Assembly: GCF_020177055.1 (NCBI RefSeq)
Contig: NZ_JAIQXT010000002.1
Coordinates: 248,001-312,000 of the forward strand
Reading direction: 5' to 3'
DNA: 64,000 bases
Origin: Sphingomonas sp. R647
GTDB taxonomy: Bacteria; Pseudomonadota; Alphaproteobacteria; Sphingomonadales; Sphingomonadaceae
The notes beneath the pieces are model-generated. The model saw only the letters and a program-made list of their open reading frames with translations, did not search any database and was not told the DNA's origin. How positions within the stretch are numbered: the stretch's first letter is position 1; each line of letters opens with the position of its first letter. The position numbers and the translations under genes are program-made. This document shows positions 36,188 to 44,067 of this stretch, one piece after another.

Positions 36188-36276
36188 AACCTTGCCCAGA
36201 TGCGTGATCACGACCTGCGTGTCGGGGCGATGATGGTGGCGTCGAGCAGGTCTGAAAGGGCGTCGAGGATGCCGGC
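36188..36276 (-). pseudogene. Remnant of the 3' end of a HisKA_2-type sensor kinase gene
   Basis: About 90 bases on the minus strand match the end of the intact kinase gene (37400-37503) closely. Both share AGATGCGTGATC, GCGTCGAGC and GGGCGTCGA-GATGCCGG in the same order. Translated, one frame gives AGILDALSDLLDATIIA, against TGIVDALSNQLDATVIV in the intact protein. After a 13-base deletion that shifts the frame, VITHLGKV matches VAITHLQKV. No upstream kinase sequence remains. The alignment was made by eye. Confidence 0.65.
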
Positions 36277-36310
36277 AGGATCAAGTCTGGCAGCGGGGCG
36301 TTGGACCGCC

Positions 36311-37393
36311 ATGCCTTCACGCACCCGATTTTCGCTTGCCGCGCAGGCTCTGCTCCCGATCCTGTTGATCGGCTGCAATGCCGCGCCTGCCCCGGTAGAA
36401 CCTCCGACCGGGGATGCCCGTCAACAGGCTCAGCCAGCGACGACCGGGCTCGATCCGGTACGGATGGCGCAGACGGTTGCGGCGGCGGAGCGGTTGCCGC
36501 GTTTGCGGTCGTTGCTGGTGTTGCGGGATGGGCAGACGCTGGCGGAGCATCGCTTCAATGGCGGTCCGCCGCTGGACCGGGCGGTCAATATCAAATCGGC
36601 GTCGAAATCGGTGCTGTCGGCGCTGGCGGGAATTGCGATTGCGCGCGGGGTGCTGACGGGCGCGGATCAGCCGGTGGTGTCGGTGTTGAAAGCCGACGCG
36701 CCCGCCAACCCCGATCCGCGGCTAGCACGGCTGACGCTCGGCAATTTGCTGTCGATGCAGGCGGGGTTGGAGCGGACATCCGGCCCGAATTACGGGCGCT
36801 GGGTCACCAGCCCCAATTGGGTCCGCTTTGCGCTGTCACGGCCGTTCGTCGATGAGCCGGGCGGGGGGATGCTGTATTCGACCGGGAGCAGTCACCTTGT
36901 CTCGGCGATGCTGACGCGGGCGAGTGGACGCAGCACGCTGGAGCTGGCGCGCGAATGGCTGGGCGAGCCGCTGGGCATCACCATCCCGCCATGGCCGCGT
37001 GATCCGCAGGGCGTGTATTTCGGCGGCAACGACATGCTGATGAGCCCGCGGGACCTCGCACGGTTCGGTGAGCTCTACCGCCTTGATGGGGTGATCGACG
37101 GCAAGCGCATCCTGCCCGCCGAATGGATCGCGGCAAGCTGGACCCCGCGCGCCGTGTCGCCGTGGAGTGGGGGGCAATATGGCTATGGCTGGTTTGTCGG
37201 CGAGATGGGCGGGCACGCGGTTCGCTATGGCTGGGGCTATGGCGGGCAGATGCTGTATATCGTGCCGAGCCTGAAGCTGACGGTCGTCATGACGTCGCAG
37301 TCCGATGCGGCGCGCGAGGGCGGGCATATCGATGCGCTGCACCGCTTGCTGGCGGAGGGAGTGATTCCGGCGGCGGAGGCGGGCGCGCGGTAG
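36311..37393 (+). CDS. Serine hydrolase lipoprotein (beta-lactamase family)
   Basis: The product (360 residues) starts with a lipoprotein signal (MPSRTRFSLAAQALLPILLI then GC). It has beta-lactamase-like motifs: SxxK in SASKSVLSALAG, the YST (YSTGSSHLVS) in place of YxN, and a C-terminal YGWGYGGQMLYIVP region. It is likely a periplasmic esterase or peptidase anchored in a membrane. I start at 36311 to include the signal peptide; the longer frame from 36200 crosses the kinase remnant. It is convergent with the intact kinase gene, with 4 bases between the stops. Confidence 0.9.
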   Translation: MPSRTRFSLAAQALLPILLIGCNAAPAPVEPPTGDARQQAQPATTGLDPVRMAQTVAAAERLPRLRSLLVLRDGQTLAEHRFNGGPPLDRAVNIKSASKSVLSALAGIAIARGVLTGADQPVVSVLKADAPANPDPRLARLTLGNLLSMQAGLERTSGPNYGRWVTSPNWVRFALSRPFVDEPGGGMLYSTGSSHLVSAMLTRASGRSTLELAREWLGEPLGITIPPWPRDPQGVYFGGNDMLMSPRDLARFGELYRLDGVIDGKRILPAEWIAASWTPRAVSPWSGGQYGYGWFVGEMGGHAVRYGWGYGGQMLYIVPSLKLTVVMTSQSDAAREGGHIDALHRLLAEGVIPAAEAGAR

Positions 37394-37397
37394 GCGG

Positions 37398-38426
37398 CTA
37401 GACCTTTTGCAGATGCGTGATCGCCACCCGCGTGCCCGGCGCGGTGTCGGTGACGATGACGGTCGCGTCGAGCTGGTTGGACAGGGCGTCGACGATGCCG
37501 GTGCCGAGGCCCGGTTTCTTCGCCTCGTCGTCGGGCGGCATTCCGATGCCGTTGTCGGAGACGGTGAGTTTCCACCCCGTCGGGCGGCTCCAATATTCGA
37601 CGGTGATGCAACCGGCTTTGGCGGGATCGGGGAAGGCGTGTTTGAGCGCGTTGATGACCAGTTCGGTGACGATCAGGCCGAGGCTGACCGAGACGTCGGC
37701 GCTGGTGCTGCTGTCATCGACGATGACGTCGATCCGCGTCAGGTTATGGTCGAAGATCATCGATGCGCCGATGCTTTCGCACAGGTCATTGAGATAGGAG
37801 CCCAGCTTGACGTCACCCGGCGTGCCCGCCGACAGCTGGCGCTGCAGCGTGGCAATCGACATCACGCGGTGGTGGGCGTCGTGCAGGTGGAGGCGCGCCT
37901 CATCCGACTGGACGCGGCGGGCGCTTTGCATCAGCACGCTCGCGATGATCTGAAGGCTGTTGGCGACACGATGCTGCAACTCGCGCAGCAGCACGTCCTT
38001 TTCGCGTTCGGCGGCGGCCCATGCCTTTCGGGCCTTTCGGACGTCTGTGACGTCGAGCACCGCCAGCGCCATGCGTCGCTGGTCGGCGCCGTCATGGTCG
38101 AGCAGGTGGGCGTTGAGGATCAGGCACAAGGTGGGGCGGCCAGCGCGGACCAGGTCCATTTCATAGGCTTCGATCGCGGCGTTGCCGGCCATGGTTGCGC
38201 GCAACAGCGAGCGTAGCTGGGGCGCTGACCACTCGCCGTTGCCGAGTGCGCATAATTCGACGCCGACCACCTTTGCCGGGTCGAGTTCGAACGCGGTGCA
38301 GAAGGATCGGCTGGCGGCTTCCACGCACAGATCCTTGTCCAGCAACAGCAACGGCGTTGCAGACGAGATGACGAGCGCGATCCCCAGACTGTTGGGGAGC
38401 GATGACGGCGCGGAACTCATTGGCAT
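37398..38426 (-). CDS. Sensor histidine kinase (PAS plus HisKA_2/HATPase)
   Basis: The 342-residue cytoplasmic kinase has an N-terminal PAS-like domain (residues about 15-130), then a HisKA_2-type phosphoacceptor helix LLRELQHRVANSLQIIASVL (His in LQHR). A HATPase domain follows, with N box ELVINALKHAF, G1 DNGIGMPPDD and G2 GLGTGIVDAL. This class in alphaproteobacteria often feeds the PhyR/EcfG general stress response or light sensing. No receiver or sigma factor gene is adjacent, so the partner is unknown. A decayed copy of its 3' end lies about 1.1 kb away, beyond the serine hydrolase gene. Confidence 0.93.
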   Translation of the reverse strand: MPMSSAPSSLPNSLGIALVISSATPLLLLDKDLCVEAASRSFCTAFELDPAKVVGVELCALGNGEWSAPQLRSLLRATMAGNAAIEAYEMDLVRAGRPTLCLILNAHLLDHDGADQRRMALAVLDVTDVRKARKAWAAAEREKDVLLRELQHRVANSLQIIASVLMQSARRVQSDEARLHLHDAHHRVMSIATLQRQLSAGTPGDVKLGSYLNDLCESIGASMIFDHNLTRIDVIVDDSSTSADVSVSLGLIVTELVINALKHAFPDPAKAGCITVEYWSRPTGWKLTVSDNGIGMPPDDEAKKPGLGTGIVDALSNQLDATVIVTDTAPGTRVAITHLQKV

Positions 38427-38548
38427 GGCCCAAAAAGGCCGGAGGTTCGCGGTGAGCGATCCATCCCCGGGTAGCGACGTCCAGACGATTGAAGGTGGGG
38501 CAAAGCTGCCCGGGAGGATCTTAGCACCCTTGCGGGGGCCGCCCTAAT

Positions 38549-39358
38549 TTATTCGGGCGCGAGGGCGGCGCCCACCTGGTCGGTCAGCCATGCCTTGTCC
38601 GTTGGCCGGGCGAAGCTGTGGCTGTCGGTGGGGCAGGTGATGAGGGTGTGGCGGGTGCGAGCGGGGGCGAAGGTCTCGCTTTTCCAATGGTCGGCGAAGG
38701 CGAGGGCGGTGTTGTCGCGTTCGGCGAGGAGGATCTTGGTGGGGGCTTTGGTGGCTGCCAGCGCCGTGGCGAGGCGGGCGGGGAGGCCGCTCGCTGGGTG
38801 AGATTGTTTGCCTGATGCTTTGGCCAAGCCGCTGACAAGTTTGCGAATATTGACCCCGCCAGTGACAAGGCGGAGCAGTTCGCGGGGGTTCTTGAGCTTC
38901 TCGACATAGCGCGATCGGATCGCGGCGGCGGGGGGGAGGTCGTTGCCGTCGGCGCTTGGCTCGATCGTCCAGGGGTTGGTGAGGATCAGCGCGTCGATTG
39001 GTGCCTGGGCGTGGAACAGGATGAGCGCGCTGGCGGCGTCGCAATTGCCGAACGCGACGATGCGCGTGAGGTGGGGAGCCGCGCGGCGGAACGCTGCTGC
39101 GGCTTCAGAGATATCCTGCGCTGTCGATTCGAAGCCGTTGTTTTCGCCTGTTGAATCGCCGATGCCACGGCGGTCGTAGCGGAATACCGGATGGCCCGAG
39201 GCTGCGACGGTCGCGGCGAGTTCGGCCATGCCGCGATGCGCGCCGATGCGGATTTCATTGCCGCCGGAGACGATCAGCAGGCCGGTGGTGCCGGGCGCTT
39301 CGTCGAGCGTGGCGGCGAGGGTTTCGTCGGCGCAGCGGAAGTGTGTCAGCCTTCGCAT
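38549..39358 (-). CDS. Exosortase A system-associated hydrolase 1
   Basis: The product (269 residues) is an alpha/beta-hydrolase-fold protein of the type always linked to XrtA loci. It opens RRLTHFRCADETLAATLDEA. Where classical members have GxSxG, the elbow reads GNCDAASA, placing a cysteine at the nucleophile position. The acid and histidine regions appear as AERDNTA and PTDSHSFA. The ATG at 39358 overlaps the upstream hydrolase 2 gene by 13 bases; a TTG at 39370 is an alternative. It is likely to act with the ligase and carrier protein on a polysaccharide acyl or aminoacyl substituent; the reaction is not established. Confidence 0.9.
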   Translation of the reverse strand: MRRLTHFRCADETLAATLDEAPGTTGLLIVSGGNEIRIGAHRGMAELAATVAASGHPVFRYDRRGIGDSTGENNGFESTAQDISEAAAAFRRAAPHLTRIVAFGNCDAASALILFHAQAPIDALILTNPWTIEPSADGNDLPPAAAIRSRYVEKLKNPRELLRLVTGGVNIRKLVSGLAKASGKQSHPASGLPARLATALAATKAPTKILLAERDNTALAFADHWKSETFAPARTRHTLITCPTDSHSFARPTDKAWLTDQVGAALAPE

Positions 39359-40002
39359 GTCGCGACCCAATCAGCGATGTCTGCGGCGATGCGCGCGGCG
39401 AAATCGGCGTCGTTATCTGGCTCCGCGCGGCGCCAAAGCGGGCTGCCGGCGATCTTGGCGTCGGCGGGGCGTGCTTCGGTTTCGAGGCGGACGGTGCGGA
39501 CGGCGGTGGTCGCCGGGGTGGCGGTGGCGAGTTCGGTGAGCAATTGCGGCGCGATGCGGTTGCCGGCGAGTTCGACCGGATCGGTCGCGGTGTCGATGCT
39601 CGCCGGGTCGAATGGCTCGCCGGATTCGCGCGCGGATGCCTGGCGGGCGCGAATGAGTTCGCGGCGCAGGTCCGCTCCTGTGGCGGGCGAGAGGTGGTAG
39701 CGTGCGACGACGAGCGCTGAGCCGTCGAGCAGGGTGCCGCTGCGGATGGCGAGGCTGTATGCGGAGCGACCGAGGCTGGAGACGGCGGCGGCGAAGGCTT
39801 CGCTGAGGCCGGCCAGCGTGGCTTCGTGGGTGGGCAGCAGGCTTTCGCCCTGGCCGGGCAGGTCGGGGAGTATTCCGGCGATCCCGCGATCGGCGAGCGC
39901 GCGCAGGATCGTGACCGCGAAGGCGCGGGTGCGGTTGGCTTCTTCGAACAGGGGGAGCGCTACGACCACGACCGGGCCGGTGCCGGGGCCGAAGCGGAGC
40001 AT
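39346..40002 (-). CDS. Exosortase A system-associated hydrolase 2
   Basis: The product (218 residues from this ATG) has the start of an alpha/beta hydrolase (VVVVALPLFEEANRTRAFAV, then ILPDLPGQGES) and matches the second hydrolase of XrtA loci. The nucleophile region (LAIRSGTLLDG) lacks a GxSxG. Family members usually extend further upstream, and the frame is open in that direction: IRADAYDWPGGREA precedes the ATG. A CTG at 40047 that overlaps the carrier-protein stop would capture this segment, so the true start may be that rare codon. It lies between the carrier protein and hydrolase 1. Confidence 0.82.
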   Translation of the reverse strand: MLRFGPGTGPVVVVALPLFEEANRTRAFAVTILRALADRGIAGILPDLPGQGESLLPTHEATLAGLSEAFAAAVSSLGRSAYSLAIRSGTLLDGSALVVARYHLSPATGADLRRELIRARQASARESGEPFDPASIDTATDPVELAGNRIAPQLLTELATATPATTAVRTVRLETEARPADAKIAGSPLWRRAEPDNDADFAARIAADIADWVATCEG

Positions 40003-40043
40003 CGCTTCGCGGCCGCCCGGCCAGTCATAGGCGTCGGCGCGGA

Positions 40044-40316
40044 TCAGGTCAGCGCCTTGGACGCGGCGAAGCGGACCAGCGCGCCGAACGTTTCGAGCAT
40101 GTCGCCATCCACCTCATCATCGTCGATGATGATGCCGAGGCGGTCCTCGATCTCGGTCAGCACGCCGGCGACCGCCATCGAATCGAGTTCGGGGAGCGCG
40201 CCGAACAAAGGCGTCGCTTCGTCGAAGGTCGCGGCGCGGGCGGCGTCGATCCCCAGCACGTCGCGCAGCACGCCGCGCACGGTTTCTTCGACTTCACTGT
40301 ATCCGTCAGGCTGCAC
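40044..40316 (-). CDS. Acyl carrier protein of the exosortase A locus
   Basis: The 90-residue product is a carrier protein with the phosphopantetheine attachment serine at position 46 in LPELDSMAV. The rest is acidic helices (VEETVRGVLRDVLGIDA, then LGIIIDDDEVDGDM). It probably holds an acyl or aminoacyl group activated by the divergent AMP-forming ligase (40437). The start is an ATG 120 bases from that ligase gene, so both can share a control region. Hydrolase 2 and hydrolase 1 follow in the same direction with overlapping ends. Confidence 0.93.
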   Translation of the reverse strand: MQPDGYSEVEETVRGVLRDVLGIDAARAATFDEATPLFGALPELDSMAVAGVLTEIEDRLGIIIDDDEVDGDMLETFGALVRFAASKALT

Positions 40317-40436
40317 GGCCCCAAATCCCCGGTTGTTTTGCGCCCGTTACGCGCTGGACGCCGCGATGCCAAGTGCTGCACCTGCTAAGCGATAATAGAC
40401 ACTGGATCGTTAACCGATGCGGGATATGCAGGCGCG

Positions 40437-41948
40437 ATGGTGGAACTCGACCCGACCCCTTACCCGATTGATGCGCTGACGACGCGCGGTGCGCCCGATG
40501 CAGTCGCGCTGGAGGATCGTGCGGGGACGCTGACATATGCCGAGCTTGAGAGCGCGGTCGCGGCGCTGGCGCAGTGGTTGCGTGGGCAGGGGCTGGAGCC
40601 CGGCGATCGGGTTGCGACCTGGCTGGCCAAGACGCGGCATGCGTGCGTGATGCCGCTTGCGGCGGCGCGGGCGGGGCTGGTGCATGTGCCGGTCAACCCG
40701 GTGCTCAAGCGCGCGCAGGTGGCGCATATTCTAGCGGATAGCGGCGCGCGGCTGTTGCTGACGCAGGGCGCGCGGGCAGGGACGCTGGAGGATGGCGATG
40801 TGCCCGCAGGCTGCCGCGTCGTGTTCGATGCGGATGCGCCGCTGGTGGGCGAGGGGCTGGCGTTTTCGGAGCGCGATCCCGGGGCGCTGGCGGCGATCCT
40901 GTATACCTCGGGTTCGACGGGGCGGCCCAAGGGGGTGATGCTGAGCCATGCCAATTTGTGGCTCGGCGCGATCAGCGTGGCGCATTATCTGAAGGTGACG
41001 CCGGACGACCGCGTGCTCGGCGTGCTGCCGTTGAGCTTCGACTATGGGCAGAATCAGCTGCTGTCGACCTGGGCCGCAGGCGGGCGGGTGATCCCGCTGG
41101 ATTATCTGACCGCGCGCGATGTGATCAAGGCGGTGGACCGGCATGACGCCACCACGATTGCCGGGGTGCCGCCGCTGTGGACGCAGCTGCTGGAGGCGGA
41201 GTGGCCGGTCGAGGTCGCGGGGAAGCTGAAGAGGCTGACCAATTCCGGCGGGGCGCTGACGGTGGGCATGGTGCGCGGGTTGCGGGCGCGGTTTCCGGGG
41301 GCTGACCTGTATCCCATGTATGGGCTGACCGAGGCGTTTCGGTCGACTTACCTCGATCCGGCGCTGGTCGATGCGCATCCGGAATCGATGGGGCGGGCGA
41401 TCCCCTTCGCCGAGATCATGGTGGTGCGGTCCGATGGCACGCGCGCCGATCCGGGCGAGGCGGGGGAGTTGGTGCATGCCGGGCCGCTGGTCGCGCAAGG
41501 ATATTGGCAGGATGCGGAGCGGACAGCGCTGCGCTTCAAGCCTGCGCCGGCGAAATCGTCTTATGGCGGAATGGCGGTGTTTTCGGGGGATACGGTGGTC
41601 GAGGGCGCGGACGGGCTGTTGCGCTTTGTCGGGCGCGATGACGAGATGATCAAATCCTCGGGCAACCGGATCAGTCCGACCGAGGTCGAGGAAGCGGTGC
41701 TGTCCGGCGGCGAGGCGCGTGAGGCGGTGGCGCTGGGCGTCCCTGATCCGCGGTTGGGGCAGGCGGTGGTGGTGATCGCGGTAGCGCGGGCCGAAGCGGA
41801 GACAGCCGAAGCGGCGCTGCGCGAGCGGTTGCGGCGCGAGTTGCCTGCGTTCATGCAGCCCACGCGCTATGTCTGGCGCGACGATTTGCCGCGCAATGCG
41901 AACGGGAAGCTCGACCGGTCGGGCCTGAAGGCGGAGATGACGGCATGA
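40437..41948 (+). CDS. Acyl-CoA ligase (AMP-forming), exosortase A system-associated
   Basis: The 503-residue ANL-family enzyme activates a carboxylic acid as an adenylate. It has the P-loop YTSGSTGRPKGVMLSH near residues 156-171, the YGLTEAFRS adenylate motif, the hinge GRDDEMIKSSGNRISPTEVEE, and the catalytic lysine in NANGKLDRSG near the C-terminus. With the carrier protein and the PLP decarboxylase it forms the conserved XrtA accessory set. The most likely product is an acyl or aminoacyl thioester on the carrier protein, transferred to the polysaccharide or its precursor. Its stop overlaps the next start (ATGA). Confidence 0.93.
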   Translation: MVELDPTPYPIDALTTRGAPDAVALEDRAGTLTYAELESAVAALAQWLRGQGLEPGDRVATWLAKTRHACVMPLAAARAGLVHVPVNPVLKRAQVAHILADSGARLLLTQGARAGTLEDGDVPAGCRVVFDADAPLVGEGLAFSERDPGALAAILYTSGSTGRPKGVMLSHANLWLGAISVAHYLKVTPDDRVLGVLPLSFDYGQNQLLSTWAAGGRVIPLDYLTARDVIKAVDRHDATTIAGVPPLWTQLLEAEWPVEVAGKLKRLTNSGGALTVGMVRGLRARFPGADLYPMYGLTEAFRSTYLDPALVDAHPESMGRAIPFAEIMVVRSDGTRADPGEAGELVHAGPLVAQGYWQDAERTALRFKPAPAKSSYGGMAVFSGDTVVEGADGLLRFVGRDDEMIKSSGNRISPTEVEEAVLSGGEAREAVALGVPDPRLGQAVVVIAVARAEAETAEAALRERLRRELPAFMQPTRYVWRDDLPRNANGKLDRSGLKAEMTA

Positions 41949-43147
41949 AGCCGATGGGGCCGATCCCCCCCTATTTTGCGGGGCAGAGCGGGGAGTTGCA
42001 CATCGCCGGACGCGCCGCGCGCGAGTGGGTGGCGCAGGCGGGGACGCCGCTGTTCGTCTATGACACGGCGATCGTCCGCGAGCGGTTGGGGCAGCTGCGG
42101 GCGGCGTTGCCGGATGCGGTCGAGATCCATTTTGCGATCAAGGCCAACCCGTTGCCGGCGTTTCTGGAAATCGTTTCTCCGCTGGTCGGTGGCCTAGACG
42201 TGGCGTCCGGGGGGGAGCTGGCGACGGCGCTGGCAGTCAAGGATGCGGGGCACATCAGCTTTGCCGGACCGGGGAAGCGTGACGTCGAGCTGGAGGCAGC
42301 GATCGTAGCCGGGGCGACGCTGAACCTGGAATCCGAGGGCGAGGCGGATCGCGCGCTGGGGATTGGCGAGCGGCTGGGCGTGACGCCGAAGCTGGCGGTG
42401 CGGGTTAATCCGTCGTTCGAGCTCAAGGGCTCGGGCATGAAGATGGGCGGGCGGCCTTCGCCGTTCGGGATCGATGCGGCGCGCGTGCCCGAACTGGTCA
42501 AACGGCTGATTGCCGCTGGCGCGGACTGGCGCGGGTTTCATATCTTTGCCGGGTCGCAGGCGCTCGACAGCGAAGCGATCTGCGAGACGCAGGCGGCGAC
42601 CGTCGGGCTGGCGCGCGAACTGGCTGATGCGGTCGGCGCGCGGGCGCCGCTGGTCAATATCGGCGGTGGCCTTGGCGTGCCCTATTTCTCGGGCGATACG
42701 CCGGTGGACATCGGGATGGTCGGCGCGCGGCTGGGCGACGTGCTCGATTCGGATCAGGCCTATGCGATCGAGCTGGGGCGGTGGATCGCGGCGGAATGCG
42801 GCGTGTATCTGACGCGGATCGTCGACCGGAAGGTCAGCGGGGACGAGACCTTCCTGATCTGTGATGGCGGGCTGAACCATCAGCTTGCCGCGTCGGGAAA
42901 TTTCGGGACCGTGGTGCGGCGCAACTATCCGATCGCGATTGCAGGGCAGATGGGAGCGGCACCCGAGGAGACCGTTTCGGTGGTCGGGCCGCTGTGTACC
43001 CCGCTCGACCGGCTGGGCGACAAGGTGGCTCTGCCCGAAGCGCAGGTCGGCGATGTTGTCGCGGTTTTTCTCGCCGGAGCCTATGGCGCTAGTGCGAGTC
43101 CGGCTGGTTTTCTGGGTCACAGACCCGCGTCGGAAATCGTCGCCTGA
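41945..43147 (+). CDS. PLP-dependent decarboxylase, exosortase A system-associated
   Basis: The 400-residue fold-type III decarboxylase resembles diaminopimelate decarboxylase. The PLP lysine is in HFAIKANPLPAFLE (Lys near residue 61). Other signatures are GGLDVASGGEL, FAGPGKRDVE, the RVNPSFELKGSG stretch, FHIFAGSQALD and the glycine-rich phosphate loop NIGGGLGVPYF. It is a standard partner of the ligase in XrtA loci and may supply the amine moiety for polysaccharide decoration. It is coupled to the ligase by a 4-base overlap, and a long inverted repeat follows. Confidence 0.93.
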   Translation: MKPMGPIPPYFAGQSGELHIAGRAAREWVAQAGTPLFVYDTAIVRERLGQLRAALPDAVEIHFAIKANPLPAFLEIVSPLVGGLDVASGGELATALAVKDAGHISFAGPGKRDVELEAAIVAGATLNLESEGEADRALGIGERLGVTPKLAVRVNPSFELKGSGMKMGGRPSPFGIDAARVPELVKRLIAAGADWRGFHIFAGSQALDSEAICETQAATVGLARELADAVGARAPLVNIGGGLGVPYFSGDTPVDIGMVGARLGDVLDSDQAYAIELGRWIAAECGVYLTRIVDRKVSGDETFLICDGGLNHQLAASGNFGTVVRRNYPIAIAGQMGAAPEETVSVVGPLCTPLDRLGDKVALPEAQVGDVVAVFLAGAYGASASPAGFLGHRPASEIVA

Positions 43148-43168
43148 GTCGTTTTCAGCTTCGCCGAA

Positions 43169-43253
43169 GCGGCACCAGCCCGCTCCCCCCACTCGGCCAC
43201 CCATCTAGGATACGCTGTTTAGGTGGCCGGGTGGGGGAGCGGGCTGGTGCCGC
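43169..43253. repeat. Long inverted repeat in the XrtA locus
   Basis: Arms of about 32 bases (43169-43201 and 43222-43253) begin and end GCGGCACCAGCCCGCTCCCC/GGGGAGCGGGCTGGTGCCGC, with one or two mismatches and a 20-base loop. It lies between the decarboxylase and polysaccharide export genes, where it could separate two transcripts. The remaining gap to 43404 has an AT-richer stretch near 43305-43320 but no clear promoter. Confidence 0.8.
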
Positions 43254-43404
43254 GGCGCCGGAGGCGCTCCAAACCCTGACGCCACGCCGCCAGCGGCGTC
43301 GTTCCTAACAATATCTTTACCTCCCGCCGCCATAGCAAAGCGGTTGTTCGTGCATGTCGTCCCGGGACGCCGGGACTGCGCGAACGTCAGGAGGTTTGAG
43401 AGTG

Positions 43405-44049
43405 ATGCGTTTGGGACAGGTCGGCAAGAGGGTGGCGCTTCCGCTGATGATGGCGGGGGCGCTTTCGGGCTGTATGGGCGGCGGAAGTCGACCGGAGCTG
43501 CCATCGACCAACTTTGTCGCGAGCCGTGAGGGGCCGGGCGAGGAATATGTCATCGGCCCGCTCGACACGCTGCAGATCTTTGTCTGGCGCAACCAGGAAT
43601 TGTCGGCGGAGGTGCAGGTGCGCCCCGATGGCCGCATCACCACGCCGCTGGTGAGCGACATGCCGGCGGTGGGCAAGACGCCTGCGATGCTGGCCGACGA
43701 CCTGAAATATGCGCTGGGTGAGTATATCAAGGACCCGATCGTGTCGGTCGTGGTCAAGAGCTTCTCGGGCACGTTCAGCCAGCAGATCCGCATCGTCGGT
43801 GCGACCGAAAAGCCGGCGTCTTTGCCCTATCGCGCCAACATGACGCTGCTCGACGCGATGATCGCGGTCGGGGGCTTGAGCGAGTTTGCGGCGGGCAACC
43901 GCGCGCGGCTGGTGCGCTACGACAAGGCGACGGGCAAGCAGCGCGAATACAAGGTGCGCCTGTCGGACCTTCTCAAAAACGGGGACACGAGCGCGAACGT
44001 CCGGCTGGAGCCGGGCGACGTGATCATCATTCCCGAAAGCATGTTCTAA
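43405..44049 (+). CDS. Polysaccharide export lipoprotein, XrtA-associated (Wza-like)
   Basis: The product (214 residues) has a lipoprotein signal (LPLMMAGALSGC). A polysaccharide export domain follows (EEYVIGPLDTLQIFVWRNQE, then VQVRPDGRITTPLVSD), as does a SLBB-type segment (RIVGATEKPASLPYRANMTL, AMIAVGGLSEFAAG). It is the outer-membrane/periplasmic exit component for the exopolysaccharide. AGGAGG lies 7 bases before a GTG at 43402 and 10 bases before the ATG at 43405; either could start it. It begins the long plus-strand export and assembly operon. Confidence 0.92.
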   Translation: MRLGQVGKRVALPLMMAGALSGCMGGGSRPELPSTNFVASREGPGEEYVIGPLDTLQIFVWRNQELSAEVQVRPDGRITTPLVSDMPAVGKTPAMLADDLKYALGEYIKDPIVSVVVKSFSGTFSQQIRIVGATEKPASLPYRANMTLLDAMIAVGGLSEFAAGNRARLVRYDKATGKQREYKVRLSDLLKNGDTSANVRLEPGDVIIIPESMF

Positions 44050-44067
44050 CCAGACGGAGACCGCCCG

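Noticed and set aside
36200..36310. Longer start for the serine hydrolase lipoprotein at 36200
   Set aside because: It would read through the kinase remnant and bury the lipoprotein signal peptide 37 residues inside the protein.
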